A DNA stretch of 64,000 nt from assembly GCF_900142515.1 (NCBI RefSeq), contig NZ_FRBC01000008.1, forward strand, positions 40,420 through 104,419, in the 5' to 3' direction. The translations under genes and the position numbers were made by a program. Of this stretch, positions 18,677 through 28,672 are shown piece after piece (position 1 is the stretch's first letter; every line of letters starts with the position of its first letter). The DNA is from Pseudoselenomonas ruminantium (GTDB lineage Bacteria; Bacillota; Negativicutes; Selenomonadales; Selenomonadaceae). The notes under the pieces were generated by a model. The model saw only the letters and a list, made by a program, of their open reading frames with translations. It was not told the origin of the DNA and searched no databases.

Positions 18677-19927
18677 ATGTCCAAGGAAAAAGCCAGCCGC
18701 CCCAATAATGCCGAAATCGTTGCCCAGACCACCATCGCGGGCGTCTATCAAGCCGCCCGCAATCTCGAAGGCATCGCCAGAAAAACCCGCCTGATTGAAA
18801 GTGATTTTTTCTCAGAACTGTCCGGCAACAAAGTCTTCCTGAAACCAGAAAACCTCCAGCACACAGGCGCATTCAAGCTGCGCGGTGCTTACAATAAGAT
18901 CAGCCAGCTCTCCCCTGAAGAACGTGCCAAAGGCGTTATCACCTCCTCGGCCGGCAACCATGCCCAAGGCGTGGCCTTCGCCGCCCAAAAACTCGGCGTA
19001 AAGGCCGTCATCTGCATGCCTGCCACCACGCCAATCCTGAAAGTCGAAGGCACCAAAGCCTTGGGGGCCGAAGTGGTACTGCATGGCGACGGCTTTGACG
19101 ATGCTTATGCCTACAGCCTCGAACTGCAGAAGCAGCATGGCTATGTCTACATCCATCCCTTCAACGATTTGCAGGTGCTCTTGGGGCAGGGCACTACGGC
19201 CCTTGAAATCATCGATGCCTGCAAGGACATTGATGCCATCCTCGTGCCCATCGGCGGCGGCGGCTTTGCTTCCGGCGTGGCACTGGCTACCAAACTCGTC
19301 AATCCCGATATCAAGGTCATCGGCGTGGAACCAGAAAACGCTGCCTGCATGAAGGCCGCCCTCACCAAAGGAAAAATCACCACGCTCAAATCTGCCGACA
19401 CCGTAGCAGACGGCTGCGCCGTAAAGACGGCAGGTACGCTGACCTACGAATTCTGCAAGAAATACCTCGACGATATCATCACCGTATCCGAAATGGAAAT
19501 CATGGGTGCCCTGCTGTCCCTGATCGAAAAGCATAAACTGATTGCTGAAGGCGCCGGCGTGCTTTCCCTCGCCGCCCTGTCCAAACTGCCCTTCAAGGGC
19601 AAAAAAGTAGCCGCCATCGTCAGCGGCGGCAATATCGATATCTCCACGATCTCGGCCTTGATTGAAAAAGCCAAGATTGCCCGTGGCCGGGTATTCTGCT
19701 TCGGCATCCTCCTGCCGGACAAACCAGGTCAGCTCCTGAACGTCTCCCGCATCCTAGCCGAGGAAAACGCCAACGTCATCGAGCTCAACCACAACCAGTC
19801 CAAAGTCACCAACAGCTTCAAAAAGGTCGTCCTCGAAGTCACCTGCGAAACCAACAACGAAGAACACGTGCAACGCATCATCAAGGCACTGCATGACAAC
19901 GGATATGAGCTGGAACGAATCTACTAA
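18677..19927 (+). CDS. ilvA: Threonine ammonia-lyase (threonine dehydratase)
   Basis: A 416-residue pyridoxal-phosphate enzyme converting threonine to 2-oxobutanoate. The cofactor lysine lies in HTGAFKLRGAYNK (Lys 67), the phosphate-binding glycine loop is PIGGGGFASGV, and SSAGNHAQGVAFAA is the usual substrate loop. The C-terminal about 80 residues (FGILLPDKPGQLLNVSRIL...) form a single ACT domain. Length and single ACT domain resemble the shorter clostridial-type enzyme rather than the about 510-residue IlvA with two ACT-like domains. It could serve isoleucine synthesis or catabolism. It is monocistronic, and the ACT domain suggests control by an amino acid. Confidence 0.95.
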   Translation: MSKEKASRPNNAEIVAQTTIAGVYQAARNLEGIARKTRLIESDFFSELSGNKVFLKPENLQHTGAFKLRGAYNKISQLSPEERAKGVITSSAGNHAQGVAFAAQKLGVKAVICMPATTPILKVEGTKALGAEVVLHGDGFDDAYAYSLELQKQHGYVYIHPFNDLQVLLGQGTTALEIIDACKDIDAILVPIGGGGFASGVALATKLVNPDIKVIGVEPENAACMKAALTKGKITTLKSADTVADGCAVKTAGTLTYEFCKKYLDDIITVSEMEIMGALLSLIEKHKLIAEGAGVLSLAALSKLPFKGKKVAAIVSGGNIDISTISALIEKAKIARGRVFCFGILLPDKPGQLLNVSRILAEENANVIELNHNQSKVTNSFKKVVLEVTCETNNEEHVQRIIKALHDNGYELERIY

Positions 19928-19948
19928 AACTCCGATTCGTATTACGCC

Positions 19949-20518
19949 TCACCCCATGAAAAAGCACTGCACCAGCCCAGCCACACCAAACACAATGAAT
20001 ATCGCCGCCGACACTTTCTGCATGGTCGGGGGCGATATTTTTTTCTGCAGGTAATTGCCAGCCACCAGCCCCATGCCGTCCGCCACAATCATACCGACTA
20101 CGGCACCAATGAAGACCATGAGCCAGCTATTCATCTCCGAAGCCAGCGCCACTGCCGCCAGCTGGGTCTTATCCCCCATTTCTCCAATGATAAAGGTCAA
20201 TGCTACGGTCATCACCGGGCCGAAACGGCTGGTCTGGCATTCTTCCTCTTCATCATCGGTTTCACCTTTCAGCGACCAAAGACCAAAGCAAATGAAAAGG
20301 ATAGAGGCCACAATCGCCATCTTCTCCGCAGGCAGGAAACTGCCAATGGTGGCCCCCAGCAGTACCGCCAGCGCATGCACCACGATAATCCCCAGCGTCA
20401 TGCCCACAAACACCCGGCGGCTGTCATATCGCCCCGCCAGTGCCATCACGAGGAACTGTGTCTTATCTCCCATCTCGGCAAAGAATATCAACAAAAACGC
20501 CGCCCAAAAAGCCTCCAT
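19949..20518 (-). CDS. TMEM165/GDT1 (UPF0016) family membrane transporter
   Basis: A 189-residue protein with six predicted membrane helices in two homologous halves, each with the family signature E-x-G-D-K-T-Q (FAEMGDKTQF near residue 15 and IGEMGDKTQL near 110), separated by an acidic loop (TDDEEEECQ). This family moves Mn2+ and/or Ca2+ by cation exchange. In bacteria, members are Mn2+ exporters protecting against manganese excess. The acidic signature residues are intact. No manganese riboswitch is recognised upstream. Confidence 0.88.
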   Translation of the reverse strand: MEAFWAAFLLIFFAEMGDKTQFLVMALAGRYDSRRVFVGMTLGIIVVHALAVLLGATIGSFLPAEKMAIVASILFICFGLWSLKGETDDEEEECQTSRFGPVMTVALTFIIGEMGDKTQLAAVALASEMNSWLMVFIGAVVGMIVADGMGLVAGNYLQKKISPPTMQKVSAAIFIVFGVAGLVQCFFMG

Positions 20519-20617
20519 GAAAATCCACTCCTAAACTTTTACACAATTGATAGGTCTAATTATAGCGCCGTTGCTGAGATTTTGTCGATAGGGTTTTACA
20601 GCATTTCGCAGGACTCT

Positions 20618-20683
20618 AAAGGGGTAACTCTTGAAACGCCAGTTATTTACTGACTTGTCCAAGAGTTACCCCTTTTGTTTTTT
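20618..20683 (+). terminator. Long stem-loop between the GDT1 and tpsA genes
   Basis: A 16-bp arm at 20618-20633 pairs with its complement at 20660-20676 around a 26-base loop. A T-rich tail follows on the plus strand (TTTTG then T6), while the minus side has only TTT. Both neighbouring genes are on the minus strand, so the strong orientation faces the wrong way for tpsA. Confidence 0.6.
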
Positions 20684-20691
20684 ACAGGCTC

Positions 20692-22983
20692 TTATTCTTC
20701 TTCGCTATCGCTGTTTTCCACTGGGGAGCCATTAGCCCCCTTACCAGTCTCTGTGTTGTCTGCTGCTACAGACACAGTTGTCACAGCATTTTGTGCACTA
20801 CTTTCCGTCTTCGTAGCAGCTCCCATCTGCTCGGCAGCCGTCCGGGAAATCTCCTGCTGCTCTGCTTCTGGCATATCCCTGAAGTTTTCAACCATTATAT
20901 TTTGCACCAGTTCCACCGTAGATTTCTGCTCCGCCTTCACCGGTTCTGCAGCGGGTTCACCCGTCGGCTGGTCAGCAGGACTGTCTACCGGATCGTCAAC
21001 AGGTTTATCGGCAGGATTCTCCGCGGGGGTATCTGCGGGGGTATCTGCCGGAGTATCCGCAGGATTCCCGCCCGGGTTATCCGTCGGCGTGTCGGTCGGA
21101 TTATCCACGGGGTTATCCGACGGCGTAACAATCGGCGTATCCGTCGGTTGCTCAGGAACAGGCTCAGAAATCGGTTCAGGCACAGTCACTGCATACTTGG
21201 CGCCCCAGATACTTTCCATCGTGGTGCTCAGTTCTGCAGATGTTTTCTCTGTGCCACAAGCTACAATACCATTGACCGTTGTACTACCAGTTTCCGTGTA
21301 GACTACATTACTGTAACCACTATTCCCCGTCCCCATAGCATATAGTACATTATTCAATGTAAGGTTCAATTCCTTTCCTGGATGACGATAAACCGTACCT
21401 ATAATGGCACCATTGTTGCCATAAGGAGCTTCTACCTTACCATTGTTAAAGACATTCGTCAGTACTGTTGCTTTATTGTCATAAGCATCTATCGAGCCAA
21501 CAATACCACCGGCATCCCCATAATATACCGTTTTCGATGTCTTAGTCTCCATATCGTAATCTTGTCTAGTGGATCCTGTAGCTTTTACTGTTCCCATATT
21601 ATAGGCATTCTCTATCGTGCAGTCTCCTGCGCCCCACACTATACCAGCAGCATATTCCTGCCCTTCGATATTGCCATAATTCTTCACATTGACCAGCCTG
21701 CTCTTCGCAGGAGTAACACTCAAAATTCCCGCAGCATCCACGCCGTATACATTCGCCCTGTTTGTCACATTGCGGATAGTTACGAAATTCTGTACCGAGT
21801 CATTATCATAGATAGTCGCATACGGACCTACGCCGATAACACCACCAAGATAGAATGACCCTTTAACCGTACCAGAAACCTCAACATTGGATACCGTACC
21901 AGCTACCATATCACCAGCCAAAGCGCCAACTGCCCCACCATTTTCGATATAAACATCGGTCAGATTGAGATTTTTCACCGTTCCATAAAGCATCGTTTGC
22001 GTTGCACTATCGCCATTGCCAATCCGGCCAAACAAGCCAACATAAGTCATCACTTTCTGATATGTACTACCATCCATAGGCGACGTAGCATTCATCTTTA
22101 AATTGGTCATATTTAAATTAGCAATGCGATATCCCAGACCATTGAAATATCCTGTGAATATGCCATTATCTTTGCTACTATTATCCCCCAGGGGTACCAT
22201 ATCTACCCCCTGCAAGTCAATGTCTTCACTAAGCAGATAATTACCTGTCCCTCCTACCTCAGACAGATTCGCTTTTTTTAGCAAGGTTGCCCCAGCAACA
22301 GTTGCGCCCGTATTAATTTTATTGGATGTAAAATTATCTGCCACGCCGCCGATAATGACTTTTTCTGCGCCAGTGATGGTATTGACGCTTTTATCCAATA
22401 CATCCGTGTTTTGCAGCACCACTTCCCCAGCGTTGACGGTCAGAGAGTTGGCCGAGCTCACCGTACAGAGTGCCACGGAGATATCGCTGCCGTCAGTAAC
22501 GCCGTTAGCCTTGAGTATGCCCGTGCTGACAAAATCGCTTTTCACGGCATCCGTGATATTGTCCAATGGGGTAGTCGAAGCAGTCATAGAAGCCGCATTG
22601 ACGGTGGCAGAAGCACCGAACACAACGCCATTGGGGTTGACGAGGAAGATATTCCCCCCCACATTATTGATGGTACCCATGATATTGGAGATATCCGGCC
22701 CGGAGACCAGATTCAGATAATTCTTGCCGTCAAAGTTGACCACTTCGCCCTTGTCGATACTGAAGGACTTCCAATTAATGATATTATTAGCTGCCGTGCC
22801 CGTGATATCCATGTTCGTCTCAGCAGTCAGAGCAATCCTGGCCGTGTCGCTGACGCCACCCTGCGGCATTGCCTGCACTAGGGGAATGATGGAGAACATG
22901 CCCACACCCAGTGTCAGGGCAATCTTATATCCCAGTTTTTTCATCGATACTGACTTCTTCATAAATAAACCGTATCCTTTCAT
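20692..22983 (-). CDS. Two-partner secretion exoprotein (TpsA, filamentous-haemagglutinin type)
   Basis: A 763-residue secreted protein. An N-terminal signal region (KKLGYKIALTLGVGMFSIIPLVQA) is followed by the TPS secretion domain: NMDITGTAANNIINWKSFSIDKGE and the NPNGVVFG motif at about 100-130. The middle (about 240-590) holds repeated GLUG-like beta-helix turns. The C-terminus (about 600-700) is a low-complexity Pro/Asp/Thr/Asn stalk and then a charged tail. TpsA proteins are exported through the outer membrane by a TpsB pore and act as adhesins or contact toxins; no toxin domain is visible. ATG at 22983 has AAGGAA upstream; an alternative start at 22962 follows AAAGGAT. tpsB lies 15 bp upstream on the same strand. 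Confidence 0.9.
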   Translation of the reverse strand: MKGYGLFMKKSVSMKKLGYKIALTLGVGMFSIIPLVQAMPQGGVSDTARIALTAETNMDITGTAANNIINWKSFSIDKGEVVNFDGKNYLNLVSGPDISNIMGTINNVGGNIFLVNPNGVVFGASATVNAASMTASTTPLDNITDAVKSDFVSTGILKANGVTDGSDISVALCTVSSANSLTVNAGEVVLQNTDVLDKSVNTITGAEKVIIGGVADNFTSNKINTGATVAGATLLKKANLSEVGGTGNYLLSEDIDLQGVDMVPLGDNSSKDNGIFTGYFNGLGYRIANLNMTNLKMNATSPMDGSTYQKVMTYVGLFGRIGNGDSATQTMLYGTVKNLNLTDVYIENGGAVGALAGDMVAGTVSNVEVSGTVKGSFYLGGVIGVGPYATIYDNDSVQNFVTIRNVTNRANVYGVDAAGILSVTPAKSRLVNVKNYGNIEGQEYAAGIVWGAGDCTIENAYNMGTVKATGSTRQDYDMETKTSKTVYYGDAGGIVGSIDAYDNKATVLTNVFNNGKVEAPYGNNGAIIGTVYRHPGKELNLTLNNVLYAMGTGNSGYSNVVYTETGSTTVNGIVACGTEKTSAELSTTMESIWGAKYAVTVPEPISEPVPEQPTDTPIVTPSDNPVDNPTDTPTDNPGGNPADTPADTPADTPAENPADKPVDDPVDSPADQPTGEPAAEPVKAEQKSTVELVQNIMVENFRDMPEAEQQEISRTAAEQMGAATKTESSAQNAVTTVSVAADNTETGKGANGSPVENSDSEEE
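20940..21160 (-). repeat. Coding repeat: Pro-x-Asp low-complexity stalk of TpsA
   Basis: Imperfect tandem units of about four residues (TPTD, NPAD, TPAD, KPVD and similar). Nucleotide-level repetition is strongest near 21015-21065, with three nearly identical 15-18 bp units. Likely an extended wall- or surface-spanning spacer. Confidence 0.8.
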
Positions 22984-22998
22984 CTTGCATTTCCTTTA

Positions 22999-24657
22999 TT
23001 ACCAAAGTTTTCCCAACATGAACCAGACCCGCTGTTTTGCCTGCGCATCCCGGCTGACATTGTCCCCCAAACCAATCCGGCGAGCATAATCCACGCGGAC
23101 AAAGAAATCATTGGGGCGTGTCCAGGCCAGTCCCAGACCCCAACCTTTGAGCGTGGTATCACGCAAGGCAGCGGCATCTTCCTTGCTGCTGACATGTCCG
23201 ATATCAAAATAAGTGGACAAAGCCAGCCCCTGCACACCGGGAATATGGTACCGTACTTCTGCTGTGGCCTGATAGCCATTATCCCCGGAGCCTTCCCCCT
23301 GCGGATAGGCTCTTACGCCTGTGGCACCGCCCAAGTACATCTCTTCACTGGAATCCAAGTCTTTGCCAGCCAGCTGCGCCGTGCCCTTGAGCAGGATATC
23401 CCATTCCTTGCTGAGCTTCTGCACCACAGACAGGTCGGCTACGCCCTTACTGTAATGGCCTTTCTGCGCTAGTTCACCAATCCGCACGCCATTTATCTTG
23501 TGCCGTCCTGCGATATGTCCGGCATAACCGGTCACACCATAGGTCACGTTGGTATTCTTTCCTTTCTTGAAGCCGCTGACTCCCAGATGTCCGGCACTGC
23601 TCTCCTTATCCGTGCGGAAGCTAAAGCGATTCAGCTTATCCGTCATATCCCGATAGTCATAACCGTAGTTCAGGAACAAGGCCTCCTGACTGGTATGGAA
23701 CAAAGGTGTGGTCGCATAGAGGCTATATGTCGTAGCCGTGCCTTTGGCACCGAGGATTTCCAGCGCCTTACCCAGCTGATAGTTGGCATGGGACACGCCC
23801 AGACCTACACGGGTACCGCTACGGCCAGTGGACAGGTCATAGCGCAGACCGATATTCTTCTGGTGGGCATTGGAAACCATGCCATTGATGCCCAGATGGT
23901 CGCCATTACCTGACAGTTCATACCAATCTGCCGTCAGCCCGTAACGATAACGGCCTGCAGATTTACTGCCGTAATTGTTGGCGTAGAGCACATAGGTTTC
24001 GGCCTTGCCATCCTCCACCTTGATAGTCAGGTTGCTTTCCCCTTTTTGTGCGCCTGGTTGCAACAGACCGCCGGCCTTCACCCCGCCCAAACCAATGATG
24101 TTATAGAGGGCGGTTTCCAGCTTCTTCCCTTCTACGATTTCGCCAGTCTTAAGTCCCTTGACCAGACGCTTGATGGCTGCATCCTTCACCTTGCTCTGAT
24201 TGTCAATGATGATGTTGCCAAATTTACCGGGTTCTACCGCAATGACAATCCGCCCATCCGTTGTCCGTTGAGCAGGCAGATAGGCCGTAGCCGCCGGATA
24301 GCCATGAGCACGGAAATAGCGGGTGACTTCTGCCGCCGCTGCATTTAGCTCCTTGAGTGTGACCGTTTGCCCCTGATATTTGGCCGCAATCTTAGCGAGA
24401 TCTTCGTCCTTGAAGCGGATGCCATCCTCCGGTTCGATGGACAGCGTGTTCAACGTAAAGCTTGCCCCATTGCTCAGTTCGGTGGCCTCAACATTGCTGC
24501 TCTCAATTCCTGCCTGCGCCTGATTGCGTTCCAAATTCTCCCGCGCCACACCGGGATTTTCCGGCACAGCCGGAGCAGCCATTGCCGTCCCCGCCCACAA
24601 AAAGCCTGTGGCCATTGCCCAAGCCGCACATTTCTTATGACTAACGTGAATTCCCAT
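22999..24657 (-). CDS. Two-partner secretion outer-membrane transporter (TpsB, ShlB/FhaC family)
   Basis: A 552-residue protein with signal peptide (residues about 1-28, ending TAMAAP). POTRA-type periplasmic domains follow (LSIEPEDGIRFKDEDLAKIAAKYQGQTV... VEPGKFGNI). The rest is a 16-strand Omp85-type barrel, including VRAYPQGEGSGDNGY, the counterpart of the VRGY loop motif, and a C-terminal aromatic strand ending FMLGKLW. It exports its TpsA partner, encoded directly downstream, across the outer membrane. This is direct genetic evidence for a diderm envelope. Confidence 0.93.
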   Translation of the reverse strand: MGIHVSHKKCAAWAMATGFLWAGTAMAAPAVPENPGVARENLERNQAQAGIESSNVEATELSNGASFTLNTLSIEPEDGIRFKDEDLAKIAAKYQGQTVTLKELNAAAAEVTRYFRAHGYPAATAYLPAQRTTDGRIVIAVEPGKFGNIIIDNQSKVKDAAIKRLVKGLKTGEIVEGKKLETALYNIIGLGGVKAGGLLQPGAQKGESNLTIKVEDGKAETYVLYANNYGSKSAGRYRYGLTADWYELSGNGDHLGINGMVSNAHQKNIGLRYDLSTGRSGTRVGLGVSHANYQLGKALEILGAKGTATTYSLYATTPLFHTSQEALFLNYGYDYRDMTDKLNRFSFRTDKESSAGHLGVSGFKKGKNTNVTYGVTGYAGHIAGRHKINGVRIGELAQKGHYSKGVADLSVVQKLSKEWDILLKGTAQLAGKDLDSSEEMYLGGATGVRAYPQGEGSGDNGYQATAEVRYHIPGVQGLALSTYFDIGHVSSKEDAAALRDTTLKGWGLGLAWTRPNDFFVRVDYARRIGLGDNVSRDAQAKQRVWFMLGKLW

Positions 24658-24799
24658 GTTCCTAAATCCTTTCTTACTTTATCCTCTTTACCAATATTCT
24701 ACAGTGATATTGGCTGAATTACGGATATATATTAGCACTTTCGTCCCACCTCGTAAAGATTTTTATTTACTAATTTTAGCAAAATCTTTTCCACCTAAG

Positions 24800-24985
24800 A
24801 TTTCAACGACTGCACTCCTGACAGACGGGGGTCAGCTTGTATGACCTCGGCTGACTTCTCACGATAAATCTTATTTCAACCATGACCGCCAATATTCTAT
24901 GGCGTCGGCCATGTCCGTGAGACCTCCCCGCTACCGGGCGGTCTAGGGACTTTCACCCATTAGAGTGCGCCCATGCCGGGCGCAC
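24800..24985 (-). mobile_element. Truncated group II (probably class C) intron, RNA part only
   Basis: On the minus strand from 24985 the sequence opens GTGCGCCCGGCATGGG and continues with GGGTGAAAGTCCC, the conserved 5' end of bacterial group II introns. About 45 bases in, it jumps to GGGGAGGTCT and later GAAGTCAGCCGAGGTCATA, normally several hundred bases further along near the intron ORF. No maturase/reverse-transcriptase frame and no domain V are visible. Class C introns insert just behind terminator hairpins. This one begins two bases after the T-tract of such a terminator. The downstream boundary is uncertain. No other gene lies in 24658-25033. Confidence 0.75.
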
Positions 24986-24987
24986 AT

Positions 24988-25022
24988 AAAAACCGGCCCG
25001 CATATTTACATCTGCGAGCCGA
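24988..25022 (-). terminator. Terminator of the PBECR4-like gene
   Basis: On the minus strand CGGCTCGCA pairs with TGCGGGCCG (with one G-T pair), followed by T5. The intron remnant begins immediately after it. Confidence 0.8.
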
Positions 25023-25033
25023 TTTTATAATTT

Positions 25034-25639
25034 TCATTTATTTTCAACAGAAGAAAACAGTACTATATTTTCTCCTGTCTTAATGTTTATCTTTTCTTTA
25101 TGCAAAATTGTAAATCTGTGTTGGCCTGATGTATAATCCCGTGCATCCCTGAACAATGAGCGTGTAACATAACAGGATTCACCATCTTTCGCTAAAAACA
25201 CATATATGGCTATGCTACGCGCGCCATCCGTAATAACATAGTCTGCCGGTATCGCTGAAAACCTTGCCTGACCATAACGGGCATCAAAGCTGAACAGCAG
25301 ATTATCTTCATCCAGAATGTTTTCCAACTGTCCGGCCAACTTTATTCGTTCTATCAGCTGGCTGCTCAGAAAATCACTTCGCTCGATAGTAGCTAATGAA
25401 ATTTTCCCTCTTAGAATTTCATCAAAAATTACTGAAGTTGAGCGCCTACGTCTTAACCGCAATTGGTCAATATCCTTTAACTTATGAAGCCCTGCAATAT
25501 GATGATAATGCGCGTTATCAAACCCCAGCGACAAATTTACCAGCTTTCCCGCATGAGCTATCTTCAAACCATACCTTATGTTTTTCAATCTTGCAAATGC
25601 CTTCGCTGATTCACGCAACCAATCAGTCTCTTGTTTCAT
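25034..25639 (-). CDS. PBECR4-like nuclease-domain protein
   Basis: About 201 residues from ATG at 25639, chosen because GGAGAC lies seven bases upstream; the longer frame from 25696 runs through a terminator hairpin. The order of motifs (RYGLKIAHAGKLVNLSLGFDNAHYHHIAGLHKLKDI, then AIPADYVITDGARSIAIYVFLAKDG, then HRFTILHKEKINI) resembles the PBECR4 family, predicted nucleases of the Barnase-EndoU-ColicinE5/D-RelE fold often found in phage or mobile DNA. The activity is a family prediction only. It is isolated between a group II intron remnant and the ATP synthase operon, suggesting a small insertion. Confidence 0.65.
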   Translation of the reverse strand: MKQETDWLRESAKAFARLKNIRYGLKIAHAGKLVNLSLGFDNAHYHHIAGLHKLKDIDQLRLRRRRSTSVIFDEILRGKISLATIERSDFLSSQLIERIKLAGQLENILDEDNLLFSFDARYGQARFSAIPADYVITDGARSIAIYVFLAKDGESCYVTRSLFRDARDYTSGQHRFTILHKEKINIKTGENIVLFSSVENK

Positions 25640-25650
25640 AAAAGTCTCCG

Positions 25651-25790
25651 AAAAAAAATAGCAAAGGCCCTGCCGTGGCAGAGCCTTTTTGCACATTTTC
25701 TGTCAGCCAACTATTTCATGGCCTAAGCTAGGTCGTGGCAACGTGCAAGCCCGGAAACGTGGCTCATCATGGCAACGCATCCTAGCACGC
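25651..25790 (-). promoter_or_regulatory. Structured leader with intrinsic terminator ahead of the PBECR4-like gene
   Basis: On the minus strand, TTGACT at about 25795-25800 is followed by a segment where GCTAGG can pair with CCTAGC, CGTGC with GCACG (in pseudoknot order), and AGGCCA with TGGCT. A strong hairpin (AAAGGCTCTGCC/GGCAGGGCCTTT, 25663-25689) and T8 (25651-25658) come just before the gene's ribosome site. Either a small RNA or a terminating 5' leader. It matches no riboswitch class I know. Confidence 0.5.
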
Positions 25791-25878
25791 CCCCATGAGT
25801 CAACACCAATTAACAGACAATCCAGTCATCTGTTGTTATACTATAATTATAGGTCAACATAGAAATACCGTCAAGGGC

Positions 25879-25909
25879 AAAAAAAGGCCTGCAGATTGCT
25901 CTGCAAGCC
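25879..25909 (-). terminator. Terminator of the ATP synthase operon
   Basis: On the minus strand GGCTTGCAGA pairs with TCTGCAGGCC around GCAA, followed by T7. It begins 12 bp past the atpC stop. Confidence 0.9.
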
Positions 25910-25920
25910 ATTTCTATTGC

Positions 25921-26364
25921 TTATTTCAGATCCTCGAACTCCGTTCCCGTAGCCCGCAAGCGAGCGATTGCTCGGCGCAGGGCCAGCTGGGCACGTTCGA
26001 TATCGATATTTCTGGCTTCGTCGCCTCCCTGATGGAAAGCGGCGATACGCTCTTTGGCGCGGTCCATGGCGCGCTGGGCACGATTGATGTCGATATCAAT
26101 CGGCTGTTCAGCGGCGGTAGCCAGCACCGTGATTTTTTCCGGCGTGACTTCCATGAAGCCGCCGGATACAGCGATAAGCTGTTCGTCCCTGTCAGAACTG
26201 TTGAGGCGCACGCGCATGGCATGGGGCAGAAGGCCCGTCACCAGAGGAGCGTGCTTGGGCAGGATACCGAGCTCGCCGCCCGTAGAACGGACGATAAGCA
26301 TGTTGATATCTGCGGCATAAACCACTTTATCCGGGGAGACAATCTCTAGCTGGATCGTAGCCAT
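25921..26364 (-). CDS. atpC: F1 ATP synthase epsilon subunit
   Basis: A 147-residue epsilon subunit: N-terminal beta-sandwich (IQLEIVSPDKVVYAADINMLIVRSTGGELGILPKHAPLVTGL, about 1-85) and C-terminal two-helix region (RAQRAMDRAKERI... RAQLALRRAIARLRA). It couples the central stalk to the c-ring and can inhibit ATP hydrolysis. Last gene of the operon, three bases after atpD. Confidence 0.97.
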   Translation of the reverse strand: MATIQLEIVSPDKVVYAADINMLIVRSTGGELGILPKHAPLVTGLLPHAMRVRLNSSDRDEQLIAVSGGFMEVTPEKITVLATAAEQPIDIDINRAQRAMDRAKERIAAFHQGGDEARNIDIERAQLALRRAIARLRATGTEFEDLK

Positions 26365-26367
26365 AGA

Positions 26368-27792
<1,425 letters not shown>

Positions 27793-27803
27793 TTACGATG
27801 CCC

Positions 27804-28652
27804 TTATTTCAGAGCTTCGGCACCGCCAACAATCTCGGTGATTTCGTTGGTGATACCTGCCTGACGTACCTTGTTGTAGTAGAGGTCCAGTTTGCTGATA
27901 AGCTCTTCTGCGTTGTCCGTTGCATTGCTCATGGCGTTCATGCGGGAGCTGAGTTCGCTTGCCGCAGACTGCAGGAGCGCTGCATAGATGGTGGTGTAGA
28001 GATACTGCGGCAGCAGGCTCCCCAACACCGTTGCTGCATCCGGTTCATAGATGTACTCGGTAACCGGGCCATCGGATGCCTCTGCCTCGAAAGGCAGGAG
28101 CTTCAACACCTGCGGTTCGCAGTTGATGGCCGAGATGAACTTCGTATAAACCATCTGCACTTCGCGGATCTCGCCGGTCTTGAAGCGTTCCACCAGATCA
28201 TCAGCCAATTTCTTGGCCAGATCGAAGCTGGGGCGCTCGCTGACGCCGATGACGCTTTTCACTACGTCATAGCCGCGATTCTTGAAGTGGCTGGTACCCT
28301 TGCGGCCGACGATGACCATGGGGGTGTTGGCCTTATCCTCTACCAGTGCTTCCGCTGCCTTGCAGGCATTGGATGAATAAGCACCGGCGAGGCCCTTGTC
28401 ACTGGTGACAAGCAAAATGAGCTTTTTGCCATCCTCATGCTTAGCCAGAAGCGGGTGGGAAAAATCATTTCCCGCGGTGGCAGCAATCTGCTGCACCACC
28501 TGCACGACTTTTTCCGCATAAGGTTTGTTGGCCAGGGCGGCCTCTTTCGCATGGCGCAATCTGGAAGTTGCAACCATGTTCATGGCACTGGTTATCTGCT
28601 TGGTACTCTTTACGCTCTTGATGCGATGGCGGATGTCCTGTAAACTAGCCAA
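27804..28652 (-). CDS. atpG: F1 ATP synthase gamma subunit
   Basis: A 282-residue gamma subunit: the N-terminal ASLQDIRHRIKSVKSTKQITSAMNMVA and C-terminal RMNAMSNATDNAEELISKLDLYYNKVRQAGITNEITEIVGG helices make the rotating central shaft. The middle is the Rossmann-like body (LLVTSDKGLAGAYSSNACK). Length and spacing within the operon are typical. Confidence 0.97.
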   Translation of the reverse strand: MASLQDIRHRIKSVKSTKQITSAMNMVATSRLRHAKEAALANKPYAEKVVQVVQQIAATAGNDFSHPLLAKHEDGKKLILLVTSDKGLAGAYSSNACKAAEALVEDKANTPMVIVGRKGTSHFKNRGYDVVKSVIGVSERPSFDLAKKLADDLVERFKTGEIREVQMVYTKFISAINCEPQVLKLLPFEAEASDGPVTEYIYEPDAATVLGSLLPQYLYTTIYAALLQSAASELSSRMNAMSNATDNAEELISKLDLYYNKVRQAGITNEITEIVGGAEALK

Positions 28653-28672
28653 AAAGAATCACCTCGCTAACC

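Noticed and set aside
20940..21160. Non-coding tandem repeat
   Set aside because: The repeat is in frame within tpsA and encodes a Pro/Asp stalk, so it is coding low complexity.
25651..25790. Bacterial SRP RNA or a known riboswitch
   Set aside because: The conserved SRP apical motif (GGAAG with AGCAG) and the signature cores of the riboswitches I know are absent on both strands.
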